From positions 186,001 through 250,000 of the forward strand of contig NZ_FOMK01000003.1 of NCBI RefSeq assembly GCF_900112615.1: 64,000 bases of DNA, given 5' to 3'. The notes under the pieces are model-generated. The model was not told the origin of the DNA, made no database searches, and saw only the letters and a program-made list of their open reading frames with translations. Positions 1-8,865 of the stretch are shown here, piece after piece. The DNA is from Chitinophaga sp. CF118. GTDB lineage: Bacteria; Bacteroidota; Bacteroidia; Chitinophagales; Chitinophagaceae. A program made the translations under genes and the position numbers. The stretch's first letter is position 1. The number at the start of each line of letters is the position of its first letter.

Positions 1-3000
1 TTAAAGTGCCATCGCTGACTGTTAACTGGAATACATAAGTACTGCCATTTGTAAGACCAGTAACCACCGGGTTTGCAATAGTAGTACTGCTGAATGTAAC
101 CGCAGGACCGCTTACTTTCGTCCAGCTGTAGGTAACGGCATGCCCTTCCGGATCACTACCATTGCCTTGTAAAGTAACGGAGGTAGTATTCGCTGCGAGT
201 GTCTGGTCTGTGCCTGCATTCACTGTTGGTGGCTGATTAACAACACCATTGCAGGTTGTGAGATATACAGTGCCAAACACAGCAGGATTCTGGAATGCGG
301 TTGTATTGGTAGCAAAGGATGCGATCTGTGCATCACGGGTGCCACCGTTATCATCATCATCAATCTGTACATCAAGTCCCAACGATTTTCCTATTGATGG
401 AGATACTCCAATCGTAGACCAGGGGATTGCGACTTCAAGTGTATAACCTGTGGCAGTGGCATATTGATTGTAGTTGATACCTGTTGTTCTGTTTACAGAA
501 TAACTACCCACATGAACAGTATTATCATTCCAGCGGAAACCTAACTGGAAATCATTGATACCATCGTAAGCAGTGCCTTTGCTGTTATCGCCGTCAATAA
601 ATATTTCTACCACATCATCTTCCCACCAACTGGCGCCGGAGTCTGACAATTTAGTACCATCATTCACTTCCACCAACAGGTAAAGATTGGTGTTATCATA
701 CAGTGCACGCCATTTGCCTGCATAGTCTGAAGGGAGGGAACCTAATATTACATTGCTGATATTCTTCACTGGCGCAATGGCCCATGCAGCATCGATTGAC
801 TGATCTATCACAGGTGCCGTACCGGATACCAGTGCAATAACAGGTGCCACGCAAGGTGGATTATCATTATCTGCAATAGTGATGACCGCAGTCGTATCAC
901 CACCCAGGTTATAAGCACTATCCTTTTTCAGGGATATGCGTAGTGTTTCTGGTCCTTCGAAAACAACATCATCTACAGGAGTGATGGTGATAGTGGCGGA
1001 AGGATTGGTGGGCGTCAGGGTTATTGTTCCGTTTAATGAAGGCGTATAGTCACTACCGGAAGCTGTTCCGCTCACAGTATATTTTACACTGATAGTACTG
1101 GAAAGGGAAGATGTACTGAAGGTGAATACTCCCGCAGCGCCACCTTCGGCAGCAGCAGGAGTAGTTGCCACCACATTCACACCGGGTTGTATGGTGACTT
1201 TGCGTGTAGCCGTAAAGTTACCACTGGCAGTTACAACAGTTATGGTAGCGATACCATATCCTACAGCAGTTACTTTACCGCTGGCGTCTACAGTTGCGGC
1301 TCCCGCATTGGAACTTGTCCAGGTAACATTTTTATTCGTAGCATCCACTGGCAGAATGTTGGCAGTGAGTTGCAGTGTTTGTCCTGTTGTCAGCGTAGTA
1401 TCATTTGCAGGTTTAATGCTGACACTGGAAACAGGGATATTAATATTCTGAATGATGAGCTGGAAGCTGTTATTCTTGTTGATATAAGCTCCCGATTCAG
1501 CATTGGTGACTGTCAGATTATTGAAGGTAGCCGTTTGAGATCCTGCCTGTACATACAAACCGAAACCACCATATACGTCTGCGGGTTCATTACGAACTAC
1601 AGGATCCAGGCCAGTACCATCAATAGTGGTATTGTTGAATACAAGGTGATGAATACCGTTACCATAAATCTGGATCGCATCGCGTTGCGAACGGAGAATG
1701 GTATTGTTATCGAACTGCATATTAAATATACCACTGCCACCTGCATAGAACTCAACAGCACCTCTCTTCTGATCCCACAGGTCATAGCTACTGCCGCAGC
1801 CGGACATAGTATTTTCGTATACCTTAATCACATCACCGGGATATTCAAAAGTAAATCCGGGAAAGTCGTTGGTAAAACGGATCGCAGATCCTGCTACACC
1901 GTCTTTGATGAGGTTATGATGAATCTCATGACCAGTACCTCCAAAGAGGGCAATACTACCCGCACGCCAGTTATTTTCAATAGTGTTGTACCTGAAAATA
2001 TTATTTCGGCAGGTTTGATTATTACCAGCTGCATTGGCGGGCCATACAGCTAATCCATCATCTCCGTTATTACGAACGCTGGATTGCTCTACTACTGAGT
2101 TAGAAGTTCCCTGGCAGAAGTTCACACCATCGGCATAGTTATTCCTGATCCTGCATTTGGAAATTACGAGATCTGTTGTAATATCGATAGGATATGGAGG
2201 ATCATAACCTGCTATCCAGAACCCGCATTCAAAATGTTCTACCCATATATCATGGATCCGTGATCCTGCTCCGTAAGTACCCATAAAACCTTTGTAAGTT
2301 TTATACATTTCTCCCGGCAGGCGTGGGTTTGCCTCATCGTATTTCAGACGGTCGTTGTTGATGGTATTTAAAGAGAAATTAGAGATTTCCACATTACTGG
2401 CACGGCCCATGATACCACCATAGAATTGCTTGTCGGTGGAAAAATACACCTCCGTATACCAAACCCCTGCGCCAAGAATTTTCATATTGCTGACGTTCAG
2501 TGGCAGTTTGTCGCTCAGCAGGAACTTACCGGCAGGAATATACACGTTTTTCCCCTGAGAGGCTGCTGCGGCAATACAGGCATTAAAAGCCGCAAAGTCG
2601 TCCGTCTGATCGTTTGCCACAGCACCATAGGCAGTAACGGAGAGGTAGTTGGCTGGTTGTGTCAGTGCAGCCGGCACAGGTTCCAGTTCAATGAAGTCTA
2701 CCCCGTAAGTGATAGCATCACTATTGTCCTTTCTGATGCTGATGGTATTACCTATATTGATGGGATTGTCCAGTCTGAAGTGTACTTCGTCAAAACGCAT
2801 AAACGTTTTTCCGCCGGGAGTCTGTACAGGGTCTGCCTGTGGGAAGTACTGGTAAGCCCAATAGGAGGAGAGTGGGATGGTTTTCACTTTAACGCCATTT
2901 ACATACAATCCCAGAGAGCCAGTTAAGCCTGCACCGGTGTTATCATCCGGCAGGGTAAACCGGAGATTTACGCCCTGCGCTGCCTGTGTGGCGGTCCATT

Positions 3001-3316
3001 CGATACTGGCGCCGTTAGCTGTAAGACTTACATACTTCTGATCAGATGCTTCCGATGCAATGTCTGTCTGAATAAACTGCGGTGATTGCTGTAATGCTGC
3101 ACCACCGTCTAATATGGCATTGTCTGATTCATAACGGATATAAGGTAGCTGGTAAGCACCGCGTGGCAGTCCGTCGCTTTGCGCATGTGCATTGCTTAAT
3201 AAAAACAACAGTAATAGCGTTGTCAGCCAGCCGGGCACTTTCCGTAAGTTGTTGGGAAAGTCAGGCGGAATACCGGGATGTACCTGGTTAGAGGGAAAAG
3301 AAAGGGTTTTTCTCAT
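1..3316 (-). CDS. Large secreted multidomain beta-helix protein (N-terminal part, runs off the window)
   Basis: An open minus-strand frame runs from an ATG at 3316 to the window edge (1105 codons, no stop). It begins with a long-n-region signal peptide ending LLLLFLLSNAHAQ. A lectin-like segment follows, then a pectate-lyase-3 type entry near residue 225 (VTAYGAVANDQTDDFAAFNA) and a right-handed beta-helix rich in NN and I/V ladders to about residue 620. Next come a bacterial Ig-like Big_2 domain (625-710), a Calx-beta domain (715-825; DDVVFEGPETLRISL, ITIADND), a family-9 carbohydrate-binding-like domain (830-1010; WWEDDVVEIFIDGD) and a PKD/K319-like domain at the edge. Such architectures are secreted polysaccharide lyases or hydrolases with carbohydrate-binding modules, so a cell-surface glycan role is inferred. 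A type IX sorting domain is expected beyond the window but is not seen. Confidence 0.85.
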   Translation of the reverse strand, partial: MRKTLSFPSNQVHPGIPPDFPNNLRKVPGWLTTLLLLFLLSNAHAQSDGLPRGAYQLPYIRYESDNAILDGGAALQQSPQFIQTDIASEASDQKYVSLTANGASIEWTATQAAQGVNLRFTLPDDNTGAGLTGSLGLYVNGVKVKTIPLSSYWAYQYFPQADPVQTPGGKTFMRFDEVHFRLDNPINIGNTISIRKDNSDAITYGVDFIELEPVPAALTQPANYLSVTAYGAVANDQTDDFAAFNACIAAAASQGKNVYIPAGKFLLSDKLPLNVSNMKILGAGVWYTEVYFSTDKQFYGGIMGRASNVEISNFSLNTINNDRLKYDEANPRLPGEMYKTYKGFMGTYGAGSRIHDIWVEHFECGFWIAGYDPPYPIDITTDLVISKCRIRNNYADGVNFCQGTSNSVVEQSSVRNNGDDGLAVWPANAAGNNQTCRNNIFRYNTIENNWRAGSIALFGGTGHEIHHNLIKDGVAGSAIRFTNDFPGFTFEYPGDVIKVYENTMSGCGSSYDLWDQKRGAVEFYAGGSGIFNMQFDNNTILRSQRDAIQIYGNGIHHLVFNNTTIDGTGLDPVVRNEPADVYGGFGLYVQAGSQTATFNNLTVTNAESGAYINKNNSFQLIIQNINIPVSSVSIKPANDTTLTTGQTLQLTANILPVDATNKNVTWTSSNAGAATVDASGKVTAVGYGIATITVVTASGNFTATRKVTIQPGVNVVATTPAAAEGGAAGVFTFSTSSLSSTISVKYTVSGTASGSDYTPSLNGTITLTPTNPSATITITPVDDVVFEGPETLRISLKKDSAYNLGGDTTAVITIADNDNPPCVAPVIALVSGTAPVIDQSIDAAWAIAPVKNISNVILGSLPSDYAGKWRALYDNTNLYLLVEVNDGTKLSDSGASWWEDDVVEIFIDGDNSKGTAYDGINDFQLGFRWNDNTVHVGSYSVNRTTGINYNQYATATGYTLEVAIPWSTIGVSPSIGKSLGLDVQIDDDDNGGTRDAQIASFATNTTAFQNPAVFGTVYLTTCNGVVNQPPTVNAGTDQTLAANTTSVTLQGNGSDPEGHAVTYSWTKVSGPAVTFSSTTIANPVVTGLTNGSTYVFQLTVSDGTL

Positions 3317-3770
3317 TATTGAAAGGTATTTAGAGACGGGTTCATACCTCACAGGTGAAAAGTCGATGGACAGTTCAATTTCATTTTAACGTGGCAATTT
3401 TCATCCGTGGTAGTACCAAAGGAAACGAAGATGTAGGAAACAGGCAATTAGTACAGAGGAAATATAGAAACTAAAAGGGAAAAAAGAATATAGTCGAATG
3501 ATAGAGAATACCTTGTGAATTTTTGAATATAGACTTATTATGAAGCTTTGCCTAAAATAAGTAGTCTTAAGATGCGATGCCAATAGCAGTGGTGGCTATT
3601 AATAAGTAAAAAACGTTCATGCTGCTTTTTAGGGTGTTCGTGTAGTTTTTTTGCGATGCCCATGCAGTTTCCTGAAATAGGAAATGAATGAATACTTATA
3701 TTGCAATAACGATGACTGAAGTTAAGGGCAAGTTGATAGCAAGTTAATAGTGAGTCTATAGTTGCTTCGT
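3317..3770. other. AT-rich intergenic region without a recognisable gene
   Basis: This is the upstream region of the beta-helix gene. Short open frames here have no family features or coding-like composition. I see no clear TAnnTTTG element for the minus-strand gene. Confidence 0.5.
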
Positions 3771-3844
3771 AGGTTGGACGCCCTTTGAACACACGTTGAA
3801 CGCCCTTGAATCGCAAAATGCTGTTCAAAGGGTGTTCAACCTGG
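3771..3844. repeat. 11-base repeat hairpin element, copy type 1
   Basis: Three head-to-tail 11-base units (GTTGGACGCCC, TTTGAACACAC, GTTGAACGCCC) are followed after a short spacer by inverted copies (TGTTCAAAGGG, TGTTCAAC). The arms 3795-3810 and 3824-3840 pair over most of their length, giving a hairpin of about 15 pairs with a 13-base loop. It lies between the divergently transcribed beta-helix and esterase genes. The architecture matches the element at 59293-59385, though the sequence differs. There is no U-tract, so it is not a normal terminator. Confidence 0.6.
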
Positions 3845-3973
3845 GATTTACCTGTGTTCCAGCCCCAATAGCACTATCCGGACATGCTAAACCTGGCCTG
3901 AACACAACTGATGGAGGTAACCAATATCAGCTGCGTTTTAACGTTAAATAATACTTTTTAAAAATAAACTTAC

Positions 3974-5128
3974 ATGCCCTATCGCTTTTTATCAGTTCTT
4001 ATCCTGTTACTACCCTTCCAGCTCTCAGCTCAAAAAGGGTTATCCGCTAAAGAAGCGGCTTCTTATGCCATTGTTGCCTTTCAAAAAGCATTAGATATCC
4101 AGGGGCCAATAGCCGCCAGAGAATGGCAGGAAAAAGTTATTAAGTATGATACACTCACCATGAGGTTTGAATACAAAATCACAGGTCAGAAACCTGTAGA
4201 TGGCCGCTCTTTGTATATTTCATTACATGGTGGAGGAAATGCACCCGGACCGGTAAATGATCAGCAGTGGGAAAATCAGCAGGGATTATATAAACCTGAA
4301 GAAGGTGTATACGTTGCTCCGCGTGCGCCAACCAATACCTGGAATTTATGGCATGAATCCCATATAGATGTAATGCTTGATGAATTGATCCTGGATGCGG
4401 TTATCACAGAAGGTGTAAATCCTGACAAAGTGTATTTAATGGGATATTCTGCCGGTGGTGATGGAACTTTCCAGCTGGCTCCACGTATGGCGGATCGTTT
4501 TGCTGCTGCTGCCATGATGGCCGGGCATCCCGGCGATGCTCAGATTGTTAGTCTGCGTAACCTCCCATTTACCTTATTTGTTGGCGCACAAGATAATGCT
4601 TACAATAGGAATGGCCTGGTGGCTCAATGGGGACATATGTTGGATAGCCTGGAAAAGCTGGACAATGGAGGTTATATTCATGATCTGCATGTATATAAGG
4701 AACATTCGCACTGGATGTTCAGGAAGGATACAATAGCATTGCCATGGATGGCTAAATACAAAAGAAATCCATTACCAGGTAAAGTAATCTGGAAACAGGA
4801 CGACCGTACGCATAATTATTTCTATTGGCTGGAAGTACCACCTGCGGGAGCTATTAAAAACAAAGAAGCAATTGTTGGTGTAAAGGATAATACGATTACT
4901 ATTGAGAAGAATGACAATGATACGCTGATCATTTGTTTAAATGATAAACTGGTAAACCTGAATAAAAATATAAAAGTAAACTACCTCGGTAAACAGGTGT
5001 TCAATAGCAAAGTATCAAGAAGTATTGCTGTCATTGATGAAACCGTGCACAACAGGAAAGATGCAGGATTTATCTTTTACGCTAAACTGACTATTATAAA
5101 TGGAAAGGTAGACGTACAGGGCATATGA
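3974..5128 (+). CDS. Secreted alpha/beta-hydrolase (esterase-like)
   Basis: The 384-residue protein has a Sec signal peptide (residues 1-20, ending QLSAQ) and an alpha/beta-hydrolase core. An oxyanion-hole-like SLHGGG is at about 83-88, the nucleophile elbow GYSAGGD gives Ser159, Asp207 sits in GAQDNAY, and the likely catalytic His is 244 or 246 in KEHSHWM. The layout is that of poly(hydroxyalkanoate)-depolymerase/feruloyl-esterase-like hydrolases (esterase D-like). A C-terminal part of about 110 residues resembles a small beta domain. It is exported, to periplasm or surface, and probably cleaves an ester; the substrate cannot be read from the sequence. It stands alone, about 420 bases ahead of a SusC/SusD pair on the same strand. 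Confidence 0.75.
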   Translation: MPYRFLSVLILLLPFQLSAQKGLSAKEAASYAIVAFQKALDIQGPIAAREWQEKVIKYDTLTMRFEYKITGQKPVDGRSLYISLHGGGNAPGPVNDQQWENQQGLYKPEEGVYVAPRAPTNTWNLWHESHIDVMLDELILDAVITEGVNPDKVYLMGYSAGGDGTFQLAPRMADRFAAAAMMAGHPGDAQIVSLRNLPFTLFVGAQDNAYNRNGLVAQWGHMLDSLEKLDNGGYIHDLHVYKEHSHWMFRKDTIALPWMAKYKRNPLPGKVIWKQDDRTHNYFYWLEVPPAGAIKNKEAIVGVKDNTITIEKNDNDTLIICLNDKLVNLNKNIKVNYLGKQVFNSKVSRSIAVIDETVHNRKDAGFIFYAKLTIINGKVDVQGI

Positions 5129-5152
5129 TCAATATGGTCCAATGCCCTGTAC
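5114..5152 (+). terminator. Hairpin spanning the esterase stop codon
   Basis: GTACAGGGCAT (5114-5124) is exactly complementary to ATGCCCTGTAC (5142-5152). The stem starts inside the last codons and the stop codon lies in the loop. No U-tract follows, so it may be an mRNA 3'-end stabiliser or weak terminator. Confidence 0.35.
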
Positions 5153-5549
5153 CTCAGCTCTGATGTGCCTTTTTCCACTCATATTCCTACCTGTAGTAAC
5201 GAAAAATTAACTCGTCGATAAAAATCACCCGCTCATAGATTTATCTAATCTTTTTTTACTTAACACTTTGTTAATTCTAAAAAGTTTATCTAAGTTTAAC
5301 ATCAGATTCCTACCGCTTAATCTCCTGTAACTTTAGCACGTAAGAAAAACGTTATTGCAAGTGAACAATGCAAAGTAGATTACTATTGTCATTTTTAAAA
5401 CATGTGAAGAATTGAGATAAAATCTAAGAGATACCTCTGATTTATTCAACCACTTATTTATTGTCGTAAAGTCATGTCTGGTCCTAAAGGACCGGGGGGA
5501 TAACTATTTGCCTTAACATATAACTATTATCAACAAAAACAAGCAATCA
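5129..5549 (+). promoter_or_regulatory. Leader/promoter region of the first SusC/SusD operon
   Basis: This is an AT-rich region of about 420 bases. A TAACTTTA element near 5328 is close to the Bacteroidota -7 motif TAnnTTTG. A small hairpin GGTCC-TAAA-GGACC at 5480-5493 followed by GGGGGG lies about 60 bases before the start codon. No gene is apparent. Confidence 0.35.
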
Positions 5550-8500
5550 ATGCAAAGATCGTTAATTGTATTTACGATCCTGGCCATGCTATGCGCTTTT
5601 AATGCTATAGCTCAGGAAAAAAGAACCGTTTCAGGGACTGTACTGGATGAAAAAGGTAGTCCGCTTATCGGCGTGAGTGTACAGCAAAAAGGTAGCTTAC
5701 ATGGCGCCACTACCGATGGAGACGGTAAATTTAAATTACAGGTATCCGATAATGCGATATTGGTCTTTTCTTACATCGGTTATCTGAAACAGGAATTGCC
5801 TGCTACTGATAACATTACTATCAAACTGGCCCCCGATAATAAAGGTCTGAATGAAGTAGTAGTAACTGCATTGGGTATTAAAAAAGAAACCCGCTCATTG
5901 GGTTATGCTGTGAGTACAGTAAGTGCAAAAGAAATTACACAGACAGGTAGTACAAACTTTGCTTCTGCTTTATATGGTAAAGCTGCTGGTGTGAAAATCG
6001 TTTCCGCTCCGGGTGGTGCTTCCAGCGGTGTATCCGTACAGGTTAGAGGTGTGTCTTCAGTGAATGGAAATACCCAACCTCTATATATCGTGGATGGGGT
6101 GCCATTAAGGAACTTCAATGATTTAACAACTTCCTCTTTTGGTACTACCAACTCAAGGATAGACGGGAATGGTGCACTGGATATCAACCCTGAAGATATC
6201 GAAAGTCTTACCGTATTAAAAGGTGCCAGTGCCAGTGCATTGTATGGTTCTGAAGCTACCAACGGTGTGATTGTGATCACCACTAAAAAAGGAATAAAAG
6301 GCAGAGGATTGGGTGTTGATGTAAACTACACGCTGAACTCCGAAAAACTGGCTTCCTCTCCCGATTATCAGAATGAATATGGCCCCGGTTATGATGAACA
6401 GTCTAATGCGCAAATTGGTGGTATTGATGGAAATGGCTGGATGACAGACGCTGATGGTTCCGTTCATCCCTATTACAGCGCTTATGCACAATTCGGCCCT
6501 AAGTTCGATGGTCGCACTGTTAAATACTGGGATGGTTCATCCAGAAAATATGTGGCGCAGAAAGATAACTATAAAGACTTCTACCAGAATGGATATAATT
6601 CTGCATTGAATGTAGCGTTGTCTAATGCCACCGAAAAAGGAAACTACAGATTCTCATATACCCGTACCGATTATAAAAGTATTATGCCGGGAAGTAATTT
6701 GTTTAAGAACAACTTTAACTTCAACGGTACTTTAAAACTGAGCAATAAGGTAAGCCTGGATCTGGTGTCTACCTACAATAATAACTTTACCCATAACCGC
6801 GCTTATGCAATGAGTACTATCTTCGGTTCCTATGGTGGCTTCTTTAGCCGTATGGACGACATGGGTACATATTTCAATAAATACAAAACTTCCGAAGGAT
6901 ATAAATATGTGACGTATGATAACAATAGCTACGATCAGAGCGAAAAGTTAGCATATCCTATCCGGGCGACTAACGTACTGGATTACCTGTGGACAAACCT
7001 GCGTAATAGCTACAATGAAACCCAGAACCGCTTTATCAACAGTGCTACTTTAAATGTAAGCCTGCGTGATAACCTGCGCTTCAGAGCTAGAGTAGGAGGC
7101 GATTTCACAAACCTCGGTGTGGAAGATAAAGAGTATAGTCAGCAACCTGCTGCATTAGGATATACCGGTGCATACCAGATCCAGACGAAAACTAATAATT
7201 CTATTTATGGAGATGCATTATTAGTATACAATCCTAAAGTAAGCCATGATCTGGACCTTACATTAACAGGTGGTCTCTCCGGACGTAAACAGAATTATGT
7301 ATACCAAACTTCTTCAACAAAAGATGGTCTTGAAAATGAAAACTGGTTTAGTCTGAGCAATTCAGCCAGCACCGTTACCACCACTGCTATCCGTGCTGAA
7401 CAAATTGACGTTGCTGCTTTCGGCGTAGTGAATATAAACTACAAAAGCTTCCTGTACTTAGAAGGTACCGGTCGCTATGAGTCTACCTCTACTTTGCCAG
7501 AGGCTGTTAATAAGTATTTTTATCCTTCTTTCAACGCTGGCTTCATATTGTCAGATGTTGTTAAAATGCCTTCTTATATTAACTATGCAAAACTGAGAGC
7601 TTCTTATGGTCTGGTGGGTAATCACCCTTCCATCTATCAGGCAAATGTGGCTTATAACCAGTATGGAGTTACTTATAACAGCTCTAATATATTATATCAA
7701 CAGGCAAATGGTTCTCAATTCGGAAATAACAATCTTAAGTCTGAACAAAAAAGAGAAACAGAATTCGGTATCGAAACAAGATTACTGAAAGATAAAATCA
7801 GCCTCGATGTAAGTTACTATAACAATAAGGTAAACCGCCAGATCCTTTACATAAGTACTGCTCCTTCTATCGGTTCAACCTCTGCGCTGTTGAATGCAGG
7901 TAGTATTTCAAACTATGGTTATGAAGCTGCTATTACTGCTACTCCTATTGCTAATAAGAACTTCCACTGGAGTACCCGCTTTAATTTTGCAATCAATAAA
8001 AATAAGCTGACTGCATTATCTGATGGCTTAACCAGTCTGACCAATAATTTTGAAGGAGGAGGTTATTTAATTGCCCGCTCTGAAATAGGTGATCCGCTTG
8101 GTAATCTGTATGTGCATCCTATGACTACCGACGATAAAGGAAATAAAATAGTTGGCGATGATGGTTTGTATACTGTTAATACTGGTGCATATAAATATGT
8201 GGGTAATGTTATGCCTAAAGTAGTAGGTGGTTTCTCTAATACTGTCTCCTATAAGAATTTCTCCCTGGACGTTACACTGGATTACCGTTTGGGTGGCAAA
8301 CTGGTATCTATACCAACTTACTACCAATTGGGTGCTGGTATGTTTGAAAGCACACTTAAATACAGGGATGCTGCTCATGGTGGTATTGCCTATAATGTAG
8401 TGGATGATGCTACCGCTAATTATGTTGCTTCCAGCTCCGGAACACGTAATGATGGTGTAATCCTGAAAGGGGTAACTTCTACCGGCGCTACCAATACAAA

Positions 8501-8828
8501 GGTGATCACTGCTGGGATGTATTATGAGAATAATTTCAATTGGAGAACAAATGGAGATTACTCAGCTGCTGTATTCGATAATAGTTATATCAAAGTTCGT
8601 GAAGTGGCATTCACCTACAACATGCCTAAAAGTATAGTCGAGAAATTGCATTTCCAGGGATTACAAGTAGCTCTGATAGGACGTAACCTGTTCTACCTCT
8701 ATAAAACAGTGCCTTATGGGTTGGATCCTGAAGTGGCTGTGGGCTCCGGCTGGCTTGATCAGGGTGTTGACAACGGTACTGCCGGCCCTACAAGAAGCCT
8801 GGGTGCAAGCCTGCGTGCACGCTTCTAG
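5550..8828 (+). CDS. SusC/RagA-family TonB-linked outer-membrane protein
   Basis: The 1092-residue protein is a TonB-dependent outer-membrane importer that works with the SusD lipoprotein encoded 37 bases downstream. It has a signal peptide (1-22, ending NAIAQ), a carboxypeptidase-regulatory-like beta-sandwich (about 25-105; GTVLDEKGSPLIGVSV), a TonB box region (EVVVTALGIKKETRSLGYAV), the plug (about 120-240; YIVDGVPL, ASALYGSEATNGVIVITTKKG) and a barrel ending in an aromatic terminus (LRARF). There is no STN domain, so it is unlikely to signal to a FecR anti-sigma, and no sigma/anti-sigma pair is nearby. The ligand is unknown; the neighbours include no glycoside hydrolase. Confidence 0.92.
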   Translation: MQRSLIVFTILAMLCAFNAIAQEKRTVSGTVLDEKGSPLIGVSVQQKGSLHGATTDGDGKFKLQVSDNAILVFSYIGYLKQELPATDNITIKLAPDNKGLNEVVVTALGIKKETRSLGYAVSTVSAKEITQTGSTNFASALYGKAAGVKIVSAPGGASSGVSVQVRGVSSVNGNTQPLYIVDGVPLRNFNDLTTSSFGTTNSRIDGNGALDINPEDIESLTVLKGASASALYGSEATNGVIVITTKKGIKGRGLGVDVNYTLNSEKLASSPDYQNEYGPGYDEQSNAQIGGIDGNGWMTDADGSVHPYYSAYAQFGPKFDGRTVKYWDGSSRKYVAQKDNYKDFYQNGYNSALNVALSNATEKGNYRFSYTRTDYKSIMPGSNLFKNNFNFNGTLKLSNKVSLDLVSTYNNNFTHNRAYAMSTIFGSYGGFFSRMDDMGTYFNKYKTSEGYKYVTYDNNSYDQSEKLAYPIRATNVLDYLWTNLRNSYNETQNRFINSATLNVSLRDNLRFRARVGGDFTNLGVEDKEYSQQPAALGYTGAYQIQTKTNNSIYGDALLVYNPKVSHDLDLTLTGGLSGRKQNYVYQTSSTKDGLENENWFSLSNSASTVTTTAIRAEQIDVAAFGVVNINYKSFLYLEGTGRYESTSTLPEAVNKYFYPSFNAGFILSDVVKMPSYINYAKLRASYGLVGNHPSIYQANVAYNQYGVTYNSSNILYQQANGSQFGNNNLKSEQKRETEFGIETRLLKDKISLDVSYYNNKVNRQILYISTAPSIGSTSALLNAGSISNYGYEAAITATPIANKNFHWSTRFNFAINKNKLTALSDGLTSLTNNFEGGGYLIARSEIGDPLGNLYVHPMTTDDKGNKIVGDDGLYTVNTGAYKYVGNVMPKVVGGFSNTVSYKNFSLDVTLDYRLGGKLVSIPTYYQLGAGMFESTLKYRDAAHGGIAYNVVDDATANYVASSSGTRNDGVILKGVTSTGATNTKVITAGMYYENNFNWRTNGDYSAAVFDNSYIKVREVAFTYNMPKSIVEKLHFQGLQVALIGRNLFYLYKTVPYGLDPEVAVGSGWLDQGVDNGTAGPTRSLGASLRARF

Positions 8829-8865
8829 TTTAACTTATTTCTAAACGAACTTAAAACAGCTAAAA

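Noticed and set aside
1187..2053. Plus-strand open frame of 288 codons
   Set aside because: It lies entirely inside the minus-strand beta-helix gene, whose frame shows clear domains; the plus-strand translation has none.
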